A stretch of DNA of 64,000 bases from Paludibacteraceae bacterium (GTDB lineage: Bacteria; Bacteroidota; Bacteroidia; Bacteroidales; Paludibacteraceae): the NCBI GenBank assembly GCA_024401645.1, contig JAKSKR010000002.1, positions 62,001 to 126,000 of the forward strand, written 5' to 3'. This document shows, in pieces, positions 8,578 to 16,878 of the stretch. Both the position numbers and the translations under genes were made by a program. Every line of letters starts with the position of its first letter. The stretch's first letter is position 1. The notes under the pieces are model-generated. The model worked only from the letters and a program-made list of their open reading frames with translations, did no database searches and was not told the origin of the DNA.

Positions 8578-10908
8578 ATGGATGTTTTAATTTTCGTTTG
8601 TGACGAGTATAAATTGACTGTAAGCACGCCTGACGTTTCTTATTCTTGGGAGCGTTTCTTTCGACGTGTGGGAAATGAAGCTTTCTCTTATTGCGATTAT
8701 GACTCGACAGACGAAGGCAAACTATCTATTTTCAAACCTGACACTAAAAAGTTTATAGATCTAAATGAAGTCCCTCAAACTCATTGGTCAAGTTTATGGC
8801 CTGTGTTATTTGAGACATGTGAATTTCAATTTGGTGTTGAATTCTTTCATTTGAAGGATGCAAAAAATAAATTAAAACAGCCTAAAGTACTCCATCAACT
8901 TAAAGAAGTTGGTTCTGCTTTTAGATTTTATCCGAATGGTGACCATTCTGGTGTTTTGGTTGGCACTATAAATTTTTTGAATTCACCGGGAAAATTTTCT
9001 TTTCAGTTCGAGTTCGAATCTGAGGATGGCACACATACAACAGGAATTGAATTGTATGTGGCTAGTCCTAAACTCGATACTAAGAATGACCTTAACAAGA
9101 TAACAGCACTAATCAATCAAGAGTATGAAAACTATGTGTTCGAATACTTGACTCTTACTTTTAGTAGCTTAAAGCTAAAAAGGTCTGATAAAGATAATAA
9201 GGTTATCTGGTTGAGTATTTTTAAAAAGGTCATCAACGACTATTTTAAGAATGTTCGTTATATCATGTCTCGGCCAAACAACAAGCCTGTCAGGAATAAT
9301 ATCTATCGTAAAGCTGATAAAGTTAGGCATTGGTCTCATTTAGAGATAGAAAAATATAAACGTTACGGCAAGGATGCCGATACCTATTTTTACCATGATG
9401 AGGTGATAGAAAAGACAATAAATACACGTGAAAATAGGTTCGTTAAATATTCGCTTCGTGTCTTAGGTAAGAAGTATAGCGATGTTATGCATTTTTTCTT
9501 GTCTCGTTATTCTGATATGGCTGATGAGGAAAGAGATTTGTTGAAACATTATAATGCTGAGTTTAAACGATTGGCGTCCGATCAGTTCTTCAGGCATGTA
9601 GGTGAGTTTGAAGGCATGCGACAGGAAAGTGCAATCTTGCAGCAACGAACTGGGTACATCCATATATATCGGTCTTGGCTAATGCTAAAGTGCAGTTTGG
9701 ATTTAGAGGCAGGACGTACCGATATTGGATTGAAGAAAATTTGGGAACTTTATGAGATTTGGTGTTTTTTGGTTATGAAACGCCTAATTGCAAAGGTTCT
9801 TAATATAGATTTGCTGGAACAAGAAAATTTGCCAGAACAAGATAGGCTTGTTATTGAAAACAAGTCGGAGATGCTTACTACAATGACCCAAAAAGACATA
9901 AACCATACAATCTCCTTTGTTAATGAGAGGAATGGTGATATTGTTAATTTGGAGTATCAACATACATACAATAGAAAAAGTAAGGACGAGATGAAAACGA
10001 CAACAACTGAGCAACGTCCTGACATTCTGTTGACAATAAAAAAGACCAATGGCTTTGTTTTAAGCTATCTATATGATGCTAAATATCGCGTACAGGATGA
10101 CGTGAAAGATGGGGATTTAGACGATGGCGAAAACATTGATATGGCAGATTATCCGTTACCTGATGCGATTAACCAAATGCATCGTTATCGTGATGCGATT
10201 TATTATTCGTTGCCATCCAATGAACGTCCTAGCGGAAAAGAAGTTATCGGTGGTTATATCTTGTTCCCCGGTCGAGCTGAAGGTGATAAGGTTAGGGAAC
10301 GATATTTTTATAAAAGTATCGACAAGGTTAATATTGGGGCGTTCCCATTATTACCTTCTGTTTCTGAAAATTCAGATAATGTCATTCAATGTCCGCTTTT
10401 GGAAGAGCATCTAAAATCTATAATTTTAGATGATACCATTTATGGACATATAAAAGAAAGTGTGCCTCAGAAGGGGTTACAATATCAACCTAATGAAGGC
10501 ATTGCTAACTTGGATGCTTTAGTGATGGTTGGTTATGCTTCATCTGTTGCTTGTATGAAGTGGATTATGAATATGGACAAAGGCTGGTACAATATACCCA
10601 CTGATAAAATGGCAGACAAACGTATCTTGGAGTCTTCCTTTATATTGATGATTGCTAATGATACTAAAGAAGCTTCGCCTATTTATCGTATTGTTAAAAG
10701 TAGGGTGGCAGTTTGGACAAAGCAGGATTTGATAGATAATGGTTATCCAAGCACTCCTTCAAAGGACGCCTATTTTATGATAGGTATTGAAAAGCTTGAT
10801 AAGAGGTACGAGGACATCTCAAAACTCAGTTTTAATGTGTCTAAATTGAATCTTCAATCTGGCTTCGCTTTCAAATCGGTCAAAGAATTAGTGGAATTAG
10901 ATATTTAA
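8578..10908 (+). CDS. McrC-like PD-(D/E)XK nuclease, DUF2357-type, LlaJI.R2-like
   Basis: A 776-residue protein, much longer than classical McrC (about 350). The N-terminal half is DUF2357-like. The catalytic core is P481-D482 and D500-A501-K502 (PDILLTIKK ... LYDAKYRV), the PD-(D/E)XK triad of McrC nucleases. After residue about 620 comes an extension containing MVGYASSVACMKWIMN and VKSRVAVWTKQDL whose fold I cannot name. It should be the cleavage subunit partnered with the GTPase encoded upstream and is the last gene of the restriction operon. Confidence 0.87.
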   Translation: MDVLIFVCDEYKLTVSTPDVSYSWERFFRRVGNEAFSYCDYDSTDEGKLSIFKPDTKKFIDLNEVPQTHWSSLWPVLFETCEFQFGVEFFHLKDAKNKLKQPKVLHQLKEVGSAFRFYPNGDHSGVLVGTINFLNSPGKFSFQFEFESEDGTHTTGIELYVASPKLDTKNDLNKITALINQEYENYVFEYLTLTFSSLKLKRSDKDNKVIWLSIFKKVINDYFKNVRYIMSRPNNKPVRNNIYRKADKVRHWSHLEIEKYKRYGKDADTYFYHDEVIEKTINTRENRFVKYSLRVLGKKYSDVMHFFLSRYSDMADEERDLLKHYNAEFKRLASDQFFRHVGEFEGMRQESAILQQRTGYIHIYRSWLMLKCSLDLEAGRTDIGLKKIWELYEIWCFLVMKRLIAKVLNIDLLEQENLPEQDRLVIENKSEMLTTMTQKDINHTISFVNERNGDIVNLEYQHTYNRKSKDEMKTTTTEQRPDILLTIKKTNGFVLSYLYDAKYRVQDDVKDGDLDDGENIDMADYPLPDAINQMHRYRDAIYYSLPSNERPSGKEVIGGYILFPGRAEGDKVRERYFYKSIDKVNIGAFPLLPSVSENSDNVIQCPLLEEHLKSIILDDTIYGHIKESVPQKGLQYQPNEGIANLDALVMVGYASSVACMKWIMNMDKGWYNIPTDKMADKRILESSFILMIANDTKEASPIYRIVKSRVAVWTKQDLIDNGYPSTPSKDAYFMIGIEKLDKRYEDISKLSFNVSKLNLQSGFAFKSVKELVELDI

Positions 10909-11010
10909 TCTACAAAAGGCTTCCCAATGTTTTGAACTTGAAAAGAATAGTTTCCCGTATAATTGTAGATGCCGTTGAACGTGGTTTCGTACATCCCTTT
11001 TTATAGGTAG

Positions 11011-11087
11011 TTTTCTTTGCAGAGTAAATCCGTGTTATTGGTAATTTAATGAAAATCAATGTGTTTTTCTTTGCGAAGTAAATCCGT
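11011..11087 (+). repeat. 23-base direct repeat upstream of the 88-residue gene
   Basis: ttttctttgcRRagtaaatccgt-type units at 11011-11033 and 11065-11087 differ at two adjacent positions (ag versus ga). The second copy ends 20 bases before the ATG at 11108, so the pair could be an operator or a local duplication. The stretch 10909-11107 has no gene. Confidence 0.6.
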
Positions 11088-11107
11088 TTTTTTAAAACGA
11101 ATTAGTC

Positions 11108-11374
11108 ATGCGAATCCTCTTTGATTATGGCAAGGAAGCTGATAATAAGTATAGGGTGTTCCGTGTTCACCATCACGCAACCATGACTGCTGAACGATTA
11201 AAAAGATCAGAGTATCCGAGTGAACCCAATGCCGATAAGTACTTCTGCTATGTCTTTGACGAAGAAGTCAACCTTGGAAATCTTGATATTGCAGCACTTC
11301 TTGAAAGTGTTGGGGATAATGATGGTTCTCCAATATTTAAGACTGGAAAAGAAATTATTGAGTATAGAAAATAA
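11108..11374 (+). CDS. Small protein of unknown function (88 aa)
   Basis: An 88-residue soluble protein without signal peptide or membrane segment. It begins MRILFDYGKEADNKYRVFRV, has a His cluster (VHHHATMTAERL), and an acidic C-terminal half with FDEEVNLGNLDIAALLESVG. I do not recognise a family. It follows the McrC-like gene by 199 bases on the same strand, behind a pair of 23-base repeats, so it may belong to the restriction island, but its promoter is probably separate. Confidence 0.6.
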   Translation: MRILFDYGKEADNKYRVFRVHHHATMTAERLKRSEYPSEPNADKYFCYVFDEEVNLGNLDIAALLESVGDNDGSPIFKTGKEIIEYRK

Positions 11375-11456
11375 TTTTTTGAGTTAATGAAGATCTACTA
11401 TGTACATCCATTTGAATTTCGCAGATGCCTATAGAGGCAGACACCGACCGAGACTT

Positions 11457-11852
11457 TTAAACTACCAATTCTACGTTTCTGTCAACATAGCAAAATGATT
11501 GTGGAGGAACTATTCCTGGGTATTTGTCTGATAAACGCATTGATTTTGAATACCTTCTGGCATTCTTTACTCTTATGGCGTATGCTTGAGACTTGCCTTG
11601 AAAATATGTGTTAAAGAACTGTTGACTAATACCTGAACCATTTTTTGTTTGATTCCAAAGAGATTTAGGTGTATCTTCTATGATGGAGTCTATTTCGAAT
11701 TCACCAATAACTCTACAAATAGGGCTTGATGCGTAAACAACAACAGTTTTTATTTGTTGTTCTTTAAAAATGACTTTACGATATTCGTATTGTTTTTTCC
11801 CTTCGAAAATTTTGTCTGCAAATTCTGGCTTAATTGATAATAATACCTTCAT
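11457..11852 (-). CDS. ASCH domain protein (PUA-like fold)
   Basis: A 131-residue protein made almost wholly of one ASCH domain: the start MKVLLSIKPEFADKIFEGKK and EYRK motif are hallmarks, followed by VVVYASSPICRVIGEFEI. ASCH domains have the PUA-like beta barrel and are thought to bind RNA or modified nucleotides. Its ATG lies inside the 3' end of the GNAT gene (23-base overlap, 11830-11852), which implies translational coupling and a joint function. The target is unknown. Confidence 0.8.
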   Translation of the reverse strand: MKVLLSIKPEFADKIFEGKKQYEYRKVIFKEQQIKTVVVYASSPICRVIGEFEIDSIIEDTPKSLWNQTKNGSGISQQFFNTYFQGKSQAYAIRVKNARRYSKSMRLSDKYPGIVPPQSFCYVDRNVELVV

Positions 11853-12879
11853 TGATCTCTGCTTTCTTTATTATCTCATCAAATTGTTCATCTGTCAATT
11901 GGAAAAATCCCCAATAATCAGATGATATACCTATTTTGTCAAGCATATAACCTCTTGTAACTCTCTTTGTGAAAGCAACATTATAGGTCATCTTGATAAT
12001 AATGACATTGTCTTTTTTGTACCATTCGGTAAGCTCATCTTCTGCAAAGATAGAGTAGTAGTTTGAATAATCAATAAATTCTCTCAAATTTGGGAAGTCT
12101 TCTTTCCTTTTTATTTCTTCAACTTCACATATGGATGTGGCCACACTTCTATATCTGGCAGGTCCTTCATAGTCTGTAGTCCTATAGATTACAATTAAGT
12201 CTCCTTGCTTAAGTTGCGTAGCTTTAGACATAAAACATACATATATTTTATGAATACTATTGGTAGGTGAAATGTCTCTAATTAATTCGTATCTCTGGTT
12301 TTCCTCATTCTTCAAAATTGAATCAGGAAAGAGTTTAGTGTGGTATTGTGGGTATATTGATAAAATGAATTTCCTTTTGTCCTTGGTTGTAAGCATAGGA
12401 TAATCGAACAGCTGATTACCTGTTGTTTGTTTCATTTTTTTCACATAGACATTTTCTCCTTCTTTCTTACCATGGTAACAAAAACCATATTTTGATATAA
12501 GTCGGATTAGGCCTTCGTGCTTTGGAAAAATAGTGACATATATGTCATCAAAATTTTTATAAATGGCAGCATCAACAATTTTTTTTACAAAGCGCTCTCC
12601 TAATTTTGTATTATGTGCGTCGACTTTGAAAGTTGCCACTTTTAGGTGTTTCCCATGTTGAATCGAAGGTTCAATGTCGTTTATTTCACCCTCTTCTGGT
12701 TTTAAGTGTAGAAATGCTTGAATTTGATTGTTACTGTATTGTACATAGGCTTTTTGTCCCTCTGTTGCCTTACGTTTAAACCAATCCTCAAACTTTGGAT
12801 AGTCGTTTTTCAAAGAATTGAAGAACTTGTCTTCAAGATTAATTTCAGAGAAAGTCTTTAAGCTTATTATTTCGTCCAT
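11830..12879 (-). CDS. GNAT-like acetyltransferase with C-terminal PUA/EVE-like region
   Basis: A 349-residue protein of two parts. Residues 1-150 look like a GNAT fold: AFLHLKPEEGEINDIEP, the strand-and-loop KHLKVATFKVD, and ISKYGFCYHGKKEG near the end of the fold. Residues about 165-349 contain YVCFMSKATQLKQGDLIVIY and ATSICEVEEIK, typical of a PUA/EVE-like barrel that often reads nucleic acids. It overlaps the downstream ASCH gene, so the operon combines an acetyltransferase with two nucleic-acid-binding-type domains. An RNA or tRNA target is a guess from domain content. Confidence 0.65.
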   Translation of the reverse strand: MDEIISLKTFSEINLEDKFFNSLKNDYPKFEDWFKRKATEGQKAYVQYSNNQIQAFLHLKPEEGEINDIEPSIQHGKHLKVATFKVDAHNTKLGERFVKKIVDAAIYKNFDDIYVTIFPKHEGLIRLISKYGFCYHGKKEGENVYVKKMKQTTGNQLFDYPMLTTKDKRKFILSIYPQYHTKLFPDSILKNEENQRYELIRDISPTNSIHKIYVCFMSKATQLKQGDLIVIYRTTDYEGPARYRSVATSICEVEEIKRKEDFPNLREFIDYSNYYSIFAEDELTEWYKKDNVIIIKMTYNVAFTKRVTRGYMLDKIGISSDYWGFFQLTDEQFDEIIKKAEINEGIIIN

Positions 12880-12961
12880 TTTATAAAATTTTGATACTAA
12901 ATTAATTCTTTTTTCTTATCAATTGCATCTATTGAAATAATTAAATTGTCTTGCTAATTGT

Positions 12962-13960
12962 CTATAATATCCGTTGCGCTGATACTTGATAAGTGGTTGC
13001 TGCATTTTCAATACGCATTTTGTATTCTTGGAGGTTTTTACCTTTTGCTATTTCGTGAAGCTTTTCCTGATTTTCTTTTGAAATGTGACAGCCATAGTAT
13101 ATTGAGTTTGGACGGATAATCTGTGGCTCTGAATGACTATTAAATACATCTTCATATCTACTTTTTATTAATCTCCATTCTTTCTCATATTCCCATTCTT
13201 TCGCTTTATATAGCTGTATCTTAATACTTGAGAGAATGTCTTGATTCTTTAATGGTAAATTGAATAATTTGCCGAACCAGTAATAAAAAAAATTGGTAGC
13301 ATTGTATCTATTTGGGCTGTAAATCATAGGGAATAGACCTATATTGTTGGTATTAGGTGATAAAAAGTGACTTAAGTCGTAACCAAGAGCAAAGCCTGTG
13401 TGGTTGCATGAATAATGACTCCACATTAAAATGGAGTTTACATCTTCAGAAAAACACACTGTGGTTGATAGATGTTGAATGACGGTAGGCAATACTTTCG
13501 ATATGATATATGTCGTTAATTTAAGTTCTTGTAAACCGTTTTCGTTGATGTGAAGATCTTTTAATAAATCATTAACATGTTCTTTTATAATGCTTTTGTC
13601 TGTAAGCATTTCTGATATTACTACAGGCATTTTATCTCCCATCGCTATAGAATCTAGAAATGATGTTAGTTTATCCTTATCATTAAAGATTGCGAATGAT
13701 TCATTAATTTCTTGCTCGTTAATTTGAAGAAGAGTGTCAAATGGATCATTAAATAAATCAGATGTCGACATCCATACTTCATCTTTTATGAATGCATCAA
13801 TGTGTTTGTCTATGCAAGTCCTATATTTATATAGGCGACTTGGCATTAATTGAAGGATTGCATGGTTTAATGGGTACAACATCGATTGTATGGTTTCTTG
13901 ATTACAATCTTCAGGTATTTTAATTGATTCTAAAATATTTTCATAATCTATCCTATTCAT
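12962..13960 (-). CDS. DUF2971 family protein
   Basis: A 332-residue cytosolic protein with the family landmarks in order: RLYKYR near residue 42, WMSTSDLFNDPFDTLLQI near 63-80, VCFSEDVNSILMWSHYS near 166-182 and EYEKEWRLIKS near 258. DUF2971 proteins are frequent in phage-defence islands and mobile regions; their activity is not established. It lies 82 bases upstream of the GNAT gene on the same strand, a gap that could hold a separate promoter. Base composition is as AT-rich as the surrounding island. Confidence 0.8.
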   Translation of the reverse strand: MNRIDYENILESIKIPEDCNQETIQSMLYPLNHAILQLMPSRLYKYRTCIDKHIDAFIKDEVWMSTSDLFNDPFDTLLQINEQEINESFAIFNDKDKLTSFLDSIAMGDKMPVVISEMLTDKSIIKEHVNDLLKDLHINENGLQELKLTTYIISKVLPTVIQHLSTTVCFSEDVNSILMWSHYSCNHTGFALGYDLSHFLSPNTNNIGLFPMIYSPNRYNATNFFYYWFGKLFNLPLKNQDILSSIKIQLYKAKEWEYEKEWRLIKSRYEDVFNSHSEPQIIRPNSIYYGCHISKENQEKLHEIAKGKNLQEYKMRIENAATTYQVSAQRIL

Positions 13961-14080
13961 AAGTGCTGTTTTAGGTTAATAGAAGTCAGATAATTCAATA
14001 AGTAAAGATAATCGACATTTTACTTGATCTTTTATCTTAAGTTTTAAGATTATCTGAATGTTTTATTAGTAAAAATAATA

Positions 14081-14118
14081 ACCAACAAGGCTCCCCTTTC
14101 GGGAGGCCTTTGTTAGTT
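14081..14118 (-). terminator. Intrinsic terminator downstream of the 61-residue gene
   Basis: A stem formed by aacaaggctcccc and gggaggcctttgtt around tttc, with A-rich sequence at 14070-14080 that reads as T-rich on the minus strand. It follows the stop of the minus-strand gene at 14124 by a few bases. Confidence 0.6.
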
Positions 14119-14123
14119 TATCA

Positions 14124-14309
14124 TCAATCTTCATCTGTGCAATTCTTTTTCCCGCTCAACAAATCGAGGTAGATGTTGGTGTAACGGTCTTTTTCGCTAC
14201 CATCGCACGAAAGCATCCCCAGCATGTATTCGTTCATCATTTTTTTGCGTTTGCTTTCTGGGTAAGTCTTTGTCTTGCCGTAGCAAGTGATTGTAAATGT
14301 ATTTTCCAT
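14124..14309 (-). CDS. Small protein of unknown function (61 aa)
   Basis: A 61-residue polar protein starting MENTFTITCYGKTKTYPESK with a central KKMMNEYMLGMLSCDGSEKDR and acidic end. It has no signal peptide or membrane segment. I do not recognise the family; proteins of this look occur as short conserved hypotheticals in gut Bacteroidales. A terminator follows directly, which supports that it is a real unit. Confidence 0.55.
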   Translation of the reverse strand: MENTFTITCYGKTKTYPESKRKKMMNEYMLGMLSCDGSEKDRYTNIYLDLLSGKKNCTDED

Positions 14310-14453
14310 ATTATTTTAAATTAGTTTAACTCCGTTATAGCTAGTTTCTTGTGGTTCATTCCCCACCTCATTTCATAACACAAATTTAAACAAAAAATTA
14401 CAAAAACGGTAAAATTTACTGAAGTGTCGATTTAAATATAAACCATAATTTTC

Positions 14454-14461
14454 TACCTTTG
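14454..14461 (+). promoter_or_regulatory. -7 promoter box (TACCTTTG) of the two-gene unit
   Basis: TACCTTTG matches TAnnTTTG and lies 16 bases before the ATG at 14477, implying a very short leader. No clear -33 TTG is visible. Confidence 0.5.
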
Positions 14462-14476
14462 TACTGATAAACACCT

Positions 14477-14740
14477 ATGGTTAGTTATAAACAGCAATCA
14501 AAAATGGAAATGAGAAAGGTTTACGAAGAAATGTTGTCTTACTTTGAAAATGCGTCAGATGCTGATTTGAAGGAAGACTTGCTGTTTTTGGAATCACAAG
14601 AAAAAACAGATGTGTTAGTCTCGGACTATGTGGATCAATTAAAAAGAAAGATTGAAACTACATGTTTTAAGAAAAGTATTGAATGCCACATTGATTGTGA
14701 TAAATATAGCGTATCAGAAGAATTCTATTTAGCAGCATAA
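14477..14740 (+). CDS. Small helical protein, possible antitoxin partner (87 aa)
   Basis: An 87-residue protein, mostly helical and acidic (MRKVYEEMLSYFENASDADL, VSDYVDQLKRKIE), ending in a short strand-rich tail (CHIDCDKYSVSEEFYLAA). No known family is recognised. It has a consensus -7 box directly upstream and is followed 70 bases later by the 179-residue gene. A small first gene followed by a putative enzyme is a common toxin-antitoxin order, so an antitoxin or immunity role is suggested but unproven. Confidence 0.55.
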   Translation: MVSYKQQSKMEMRKVYEEMLSYFENASDADLKEDLLFLESQEKTDVLVSDYVDQLKRKIETTCFKKSIECHIDCDKYSVSEEFYLAA

Positions 14741-14810
14741 TCCTACTATGAATTTGTCTGCCCTTAAGGATGTTTTGAAGGACAATACTAGAACTGTATA
14801 AGATCAGGTT

Positions 14811-15350
14811 ATGAAAATTTGTCCTGTCTATCAAACAATTGAAGACCGAAATAACCCGGATGATGTTGAAAAAGATGGACCTGTTCTTGGTTTATATAAG
14901 CCATGGTTGGGTGTCGGTTACTATTTTTGGGATGGTTTTGTTGACAATGCCCATTGGTGGGGTAAGGTACATGTGAAAGGTGACTATATGATATGTAAAG
15001 CTTCTGTAGAGGGTGATGATAATTTTCTGCTTGACTTGCATAGCAACCCTGAACACATGACCTTATTTAGTAAGACGATGCAGTTGCTTGAAAGTAAATT
15101 AAAGAAAAACTTAACTGTAAACGAAGCAATAGCTTATTTACGTAAAAGATCTGATTCTTTTATTTATAAAGTTATAAGAGCTGAAACCCCAAATTGTGGT
15201 AGCCCTAAAATGCAATATCCTTTTGTTAATGGTCATCTTTCCAAACTAAATCTTATAATATCGATACAGGTTTGTGTTAGTGATAAAAGCTTTATTGTTG
15301 ATTTTAATGTGATTTATCCTGAACATTATAGTCAAGATTGGTTAGGGTAG
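14811..15350 (+). CDS. Unknown protein with ADP-ribosyltransferase-like N-terminus
   Basis: A 179-residue protein. The N-terminal part has ICPVYQT, then LGVGYYFWDGFVDNAHWWG and GDYMICKASVE. A G-x-G-x-Y-[FT]-x-D ... A-x-x-W pattern like this is common in DUF3990-like and other ART-fold toxins, where it follows the first NAD-contacting strand. The C-terminal strands LIISIQVCV and IVDFNVIYP would close such a fold. The classical catalytic residues cannot be assigned with confidence. Together with the small gene upstream it could form a toxin-antitoxin pair; a plain hypothetical protein is the alternative. Confidence 0.5.
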   Translation: MKICPVYQTIEDRNNPDDVEKDGPVLGLYKPWLGVGYYFWDGFVDNAHWWGKVHVKGDYMICKASVEGDDNFLLDLHSNPEHMTLFSKTMQLLESKLKKNLTVNEAIAYLRKRSDSFIYKVIRAETPNCGSPKMQYPFVNGHLSKLNLIISIQVCVSDKSFIVDFNVIYPEHYSQDWLG

Positions 15351-15421
15351 TTCTTTGATGATGTTGTAAACTTATCTTTTGTAAATCCTCTCAATCTTTC
15401 CCTGCAAGTCACCTCGCGACA

Positions 15422-15538
15422 CCTCTTGGTGTAGCCATGGGGGCAACCCATGGGAATGTATCATTATTTGTCTCCCCCTCTTCACCAACGCATCGCAACG
15501 CCTCTTGGTGTAGCCATGGGTGGCAACCCATGGCTACA
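15422..15538. repeat. Pair of palindromic intergenic repeats (GCCATGGG...CCCATGG)
   Basis: Two near-identical units, 15422-15453 and 15501-15533, share cctcttggtgtagccatggg, a short ggcaa spacer and cccatgg. The second unit forms a hairpin gtagccatgggt/acccatggctac. They lie in the 268-base gap between the accessory block and the next gene and look like a REP-type element duplicated in tandem. Confidence 0.65.
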
Positions 15539-15618
15539 AGATGGCAATATTACGGCAACAAGCTCCATTTTGCACATTCCGTAAAATGTTGTATTTTTAC
15601 CGCGTAATGTTTAATTCT

Positions 15619-16035
15619 ATGCGCAAACTTCTCATAACCCTCGTTGCACTGGTGTTCGGCTTCAGTGCAATGTGCCAGAATACCTTTAAGGAATACAGCC
15701 AGATAGTAGCATTGCTTCAGCAACATAAGACGCTGTCAAGCGACCAATATGCCCACGTCGTTTCTTATTGCCAAAATTTGAATATGGCAGATTTGAGTGA
15801 AGGTTTGGGACATGAACTCTATGTGCATTTCAAGAAGAATGATGCCGCCAACAAACAGATGCTTGATATTTCGACCAACGGCAACGAAAAGAACCTTATC
15901 ACCTTGGTGGAAATGATGGACGTCGACTTGGTGTCCGACGAATATTCCTACGAAAAACTCGTCGCCGACTTCCCAATGTTTGCCAACAACAAGTCGGTCG
16001 AAAAACGCTTCTTTGAAGTCATCGACAACGAATAG
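15619..16035 (+). CDS. Small secreted protein of unknown function
   Basis: A 138-residue protein with a clear signal peptide (MRKLLITLVALVFGFSAMCQ, cleavage expected after the Cys-Gln region), then an acidic helical domain with HKTLSSDQYAHVVSYCQNL and ISTNGNEKNLITLVEMMDVD. The family is not recognised. The start at 15619 is chosen because earlier in-frame ATGs (15520, 15607) add sequence that overlaps the palindromic repeat or the promoter zone. It is monocistronic and convergent with the methyltransferase at 16081. Confidence 0.6.
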   Translation: MRKLLITLVALVFGFSAMCQNTFKEYSQIVALLQQHKTLSSDQYAHVVSYCQNLNMADLSEGLGHELYVHFKKNDAANKQMLDISTNGNEKNLITLVEMMDVDLVSDEYSYEKLVADFPMFANNKSVEKRFFEVIDNE

Positions 16036-16080
16036 CGCGCATATCACCTCTGCACGCCCTGAAGGGGCAATACGCCAACA

Positions 16081-16878
16081 TCATCCCCCAATCAACACCC
16101 ACATCGATGTGGCGAACGGATTGCGTACATACGGAATGCTAGCCAACCACTTCCACATCTTGCGAGGTTTCAATCCGAATTTCTGTTTGTAGTGTGGATT
16201 TATGAACCAAAATAGCTGGTCTTTCACCTCAAAACCTATTTCCTTCGTCAGCTTGAACATCTTTTCCGGCGTCATCTGGCAGCGCACAATGCTCAAAAGC
16301 TCGTTCCTGCGGTTGTCATCCTCCTTCATCGTCTTCAGCAGCCAGTTGTAGATGCAGGTAGGCAAAAGGTGGATGAAAGGCAGTTGCGTCAGCTTGGTGG
16401 TGCATATCTGCTGGTGGCCACCGTAAGGCATTTGCCAAACCGGAAAGGCAATGAACATAAGGCCATCTTTCTTAAGGTAGCTCTTCGCGTTGTCGATGAA
16501 AGTAGCCTTGAACGAAGGCTCAATGTGCTCAATGACGTCGTGAATAAGAACAATGTCGTAGCGCTCTTCCTCGGAAGACGGTTTCTCGGCATCAATGAAG
16601 TTGAGGCATTCAAACTTTGCCTCGGCGTTTGTCTTGTTGTATTTAGGATAGAACTTATTCGCGTTTTCAATCTTTACCGTATCAATGTCCAGGCCATAGA
16701 CCGTGCAGCCCAGTTCCGAGAAGGGTAGTAGGTTGCCCCCCTCGCCGCACCCTATTTCCAGAATGCGCTCGTTGCCTGTTAGTTGCTTGAATTTCTTAAG
16801 GTAGTCTATGTAGTATTCGCGGGCGGTGTTTGCCAGCTCAACAAAGTACTGTTCGCGGTTGTGATGTCTTTTCTGCAT
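16081..16878 (-). CDS. Class I SAM-dependent methyltransferase
   Basis: A 265-residue Rossmann-fold methyltransferase. Motif I is ILEIGCGEGGNLLPF near residues 40-54, followed by YGLDID at the end of strand 2, and YDIVLIHDVIEHIEP (motif post-II) near 108-122, as in UbiG/COQ5-like enzymes. The C-terminal part (NPHYKQKFGLKPRKMWKWL) resembles methyltransferases that act in glycan or lipid pathways of Bacteroidetes. The substrate is unknown. It stands alone on the minus strand, convergent with the upstream gene and divergent from ppiD across a 192-base gap. Confidence 0.85.
   Translation of the reverse strand: MQKRHHNREQYFVELANTAREYYIDYLKKFKQLTGNERILEIGCGEGGNLLPFSELGCTVYGLDIDTVKIENANKFYPKYNKTNAEAKFECLNFIDAEKPSSEEERYDIVLIHDVIEHIEPSFKATFIDNAKSYLKKDGLMFIAFPVWQMPYGGHQQICTTKLTQLPFIHLLPTCIYNWLLKTMKEDDNRRNELLSIVRCQMTPEKMFKLTKEIGFEVKDQLFWFINPHYKQKFGLKPRKMWKWLASIPYVRNPFATSMWVLIGG

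Noticed and set aside
11387..11434. Fifteen-codon frame MKIYYVHPFEFRRCL after the 88-residue gene
   Set aside because: It may be a gene remnant, but it is too short to support and has no recognisable family.
14748..14801. Seventeen-codon frame between the two genes of the putative toxin-antitoxin unit
   Set aside because: It could be a leader peptide, but its length is within chance and no regulatory structure was identified.
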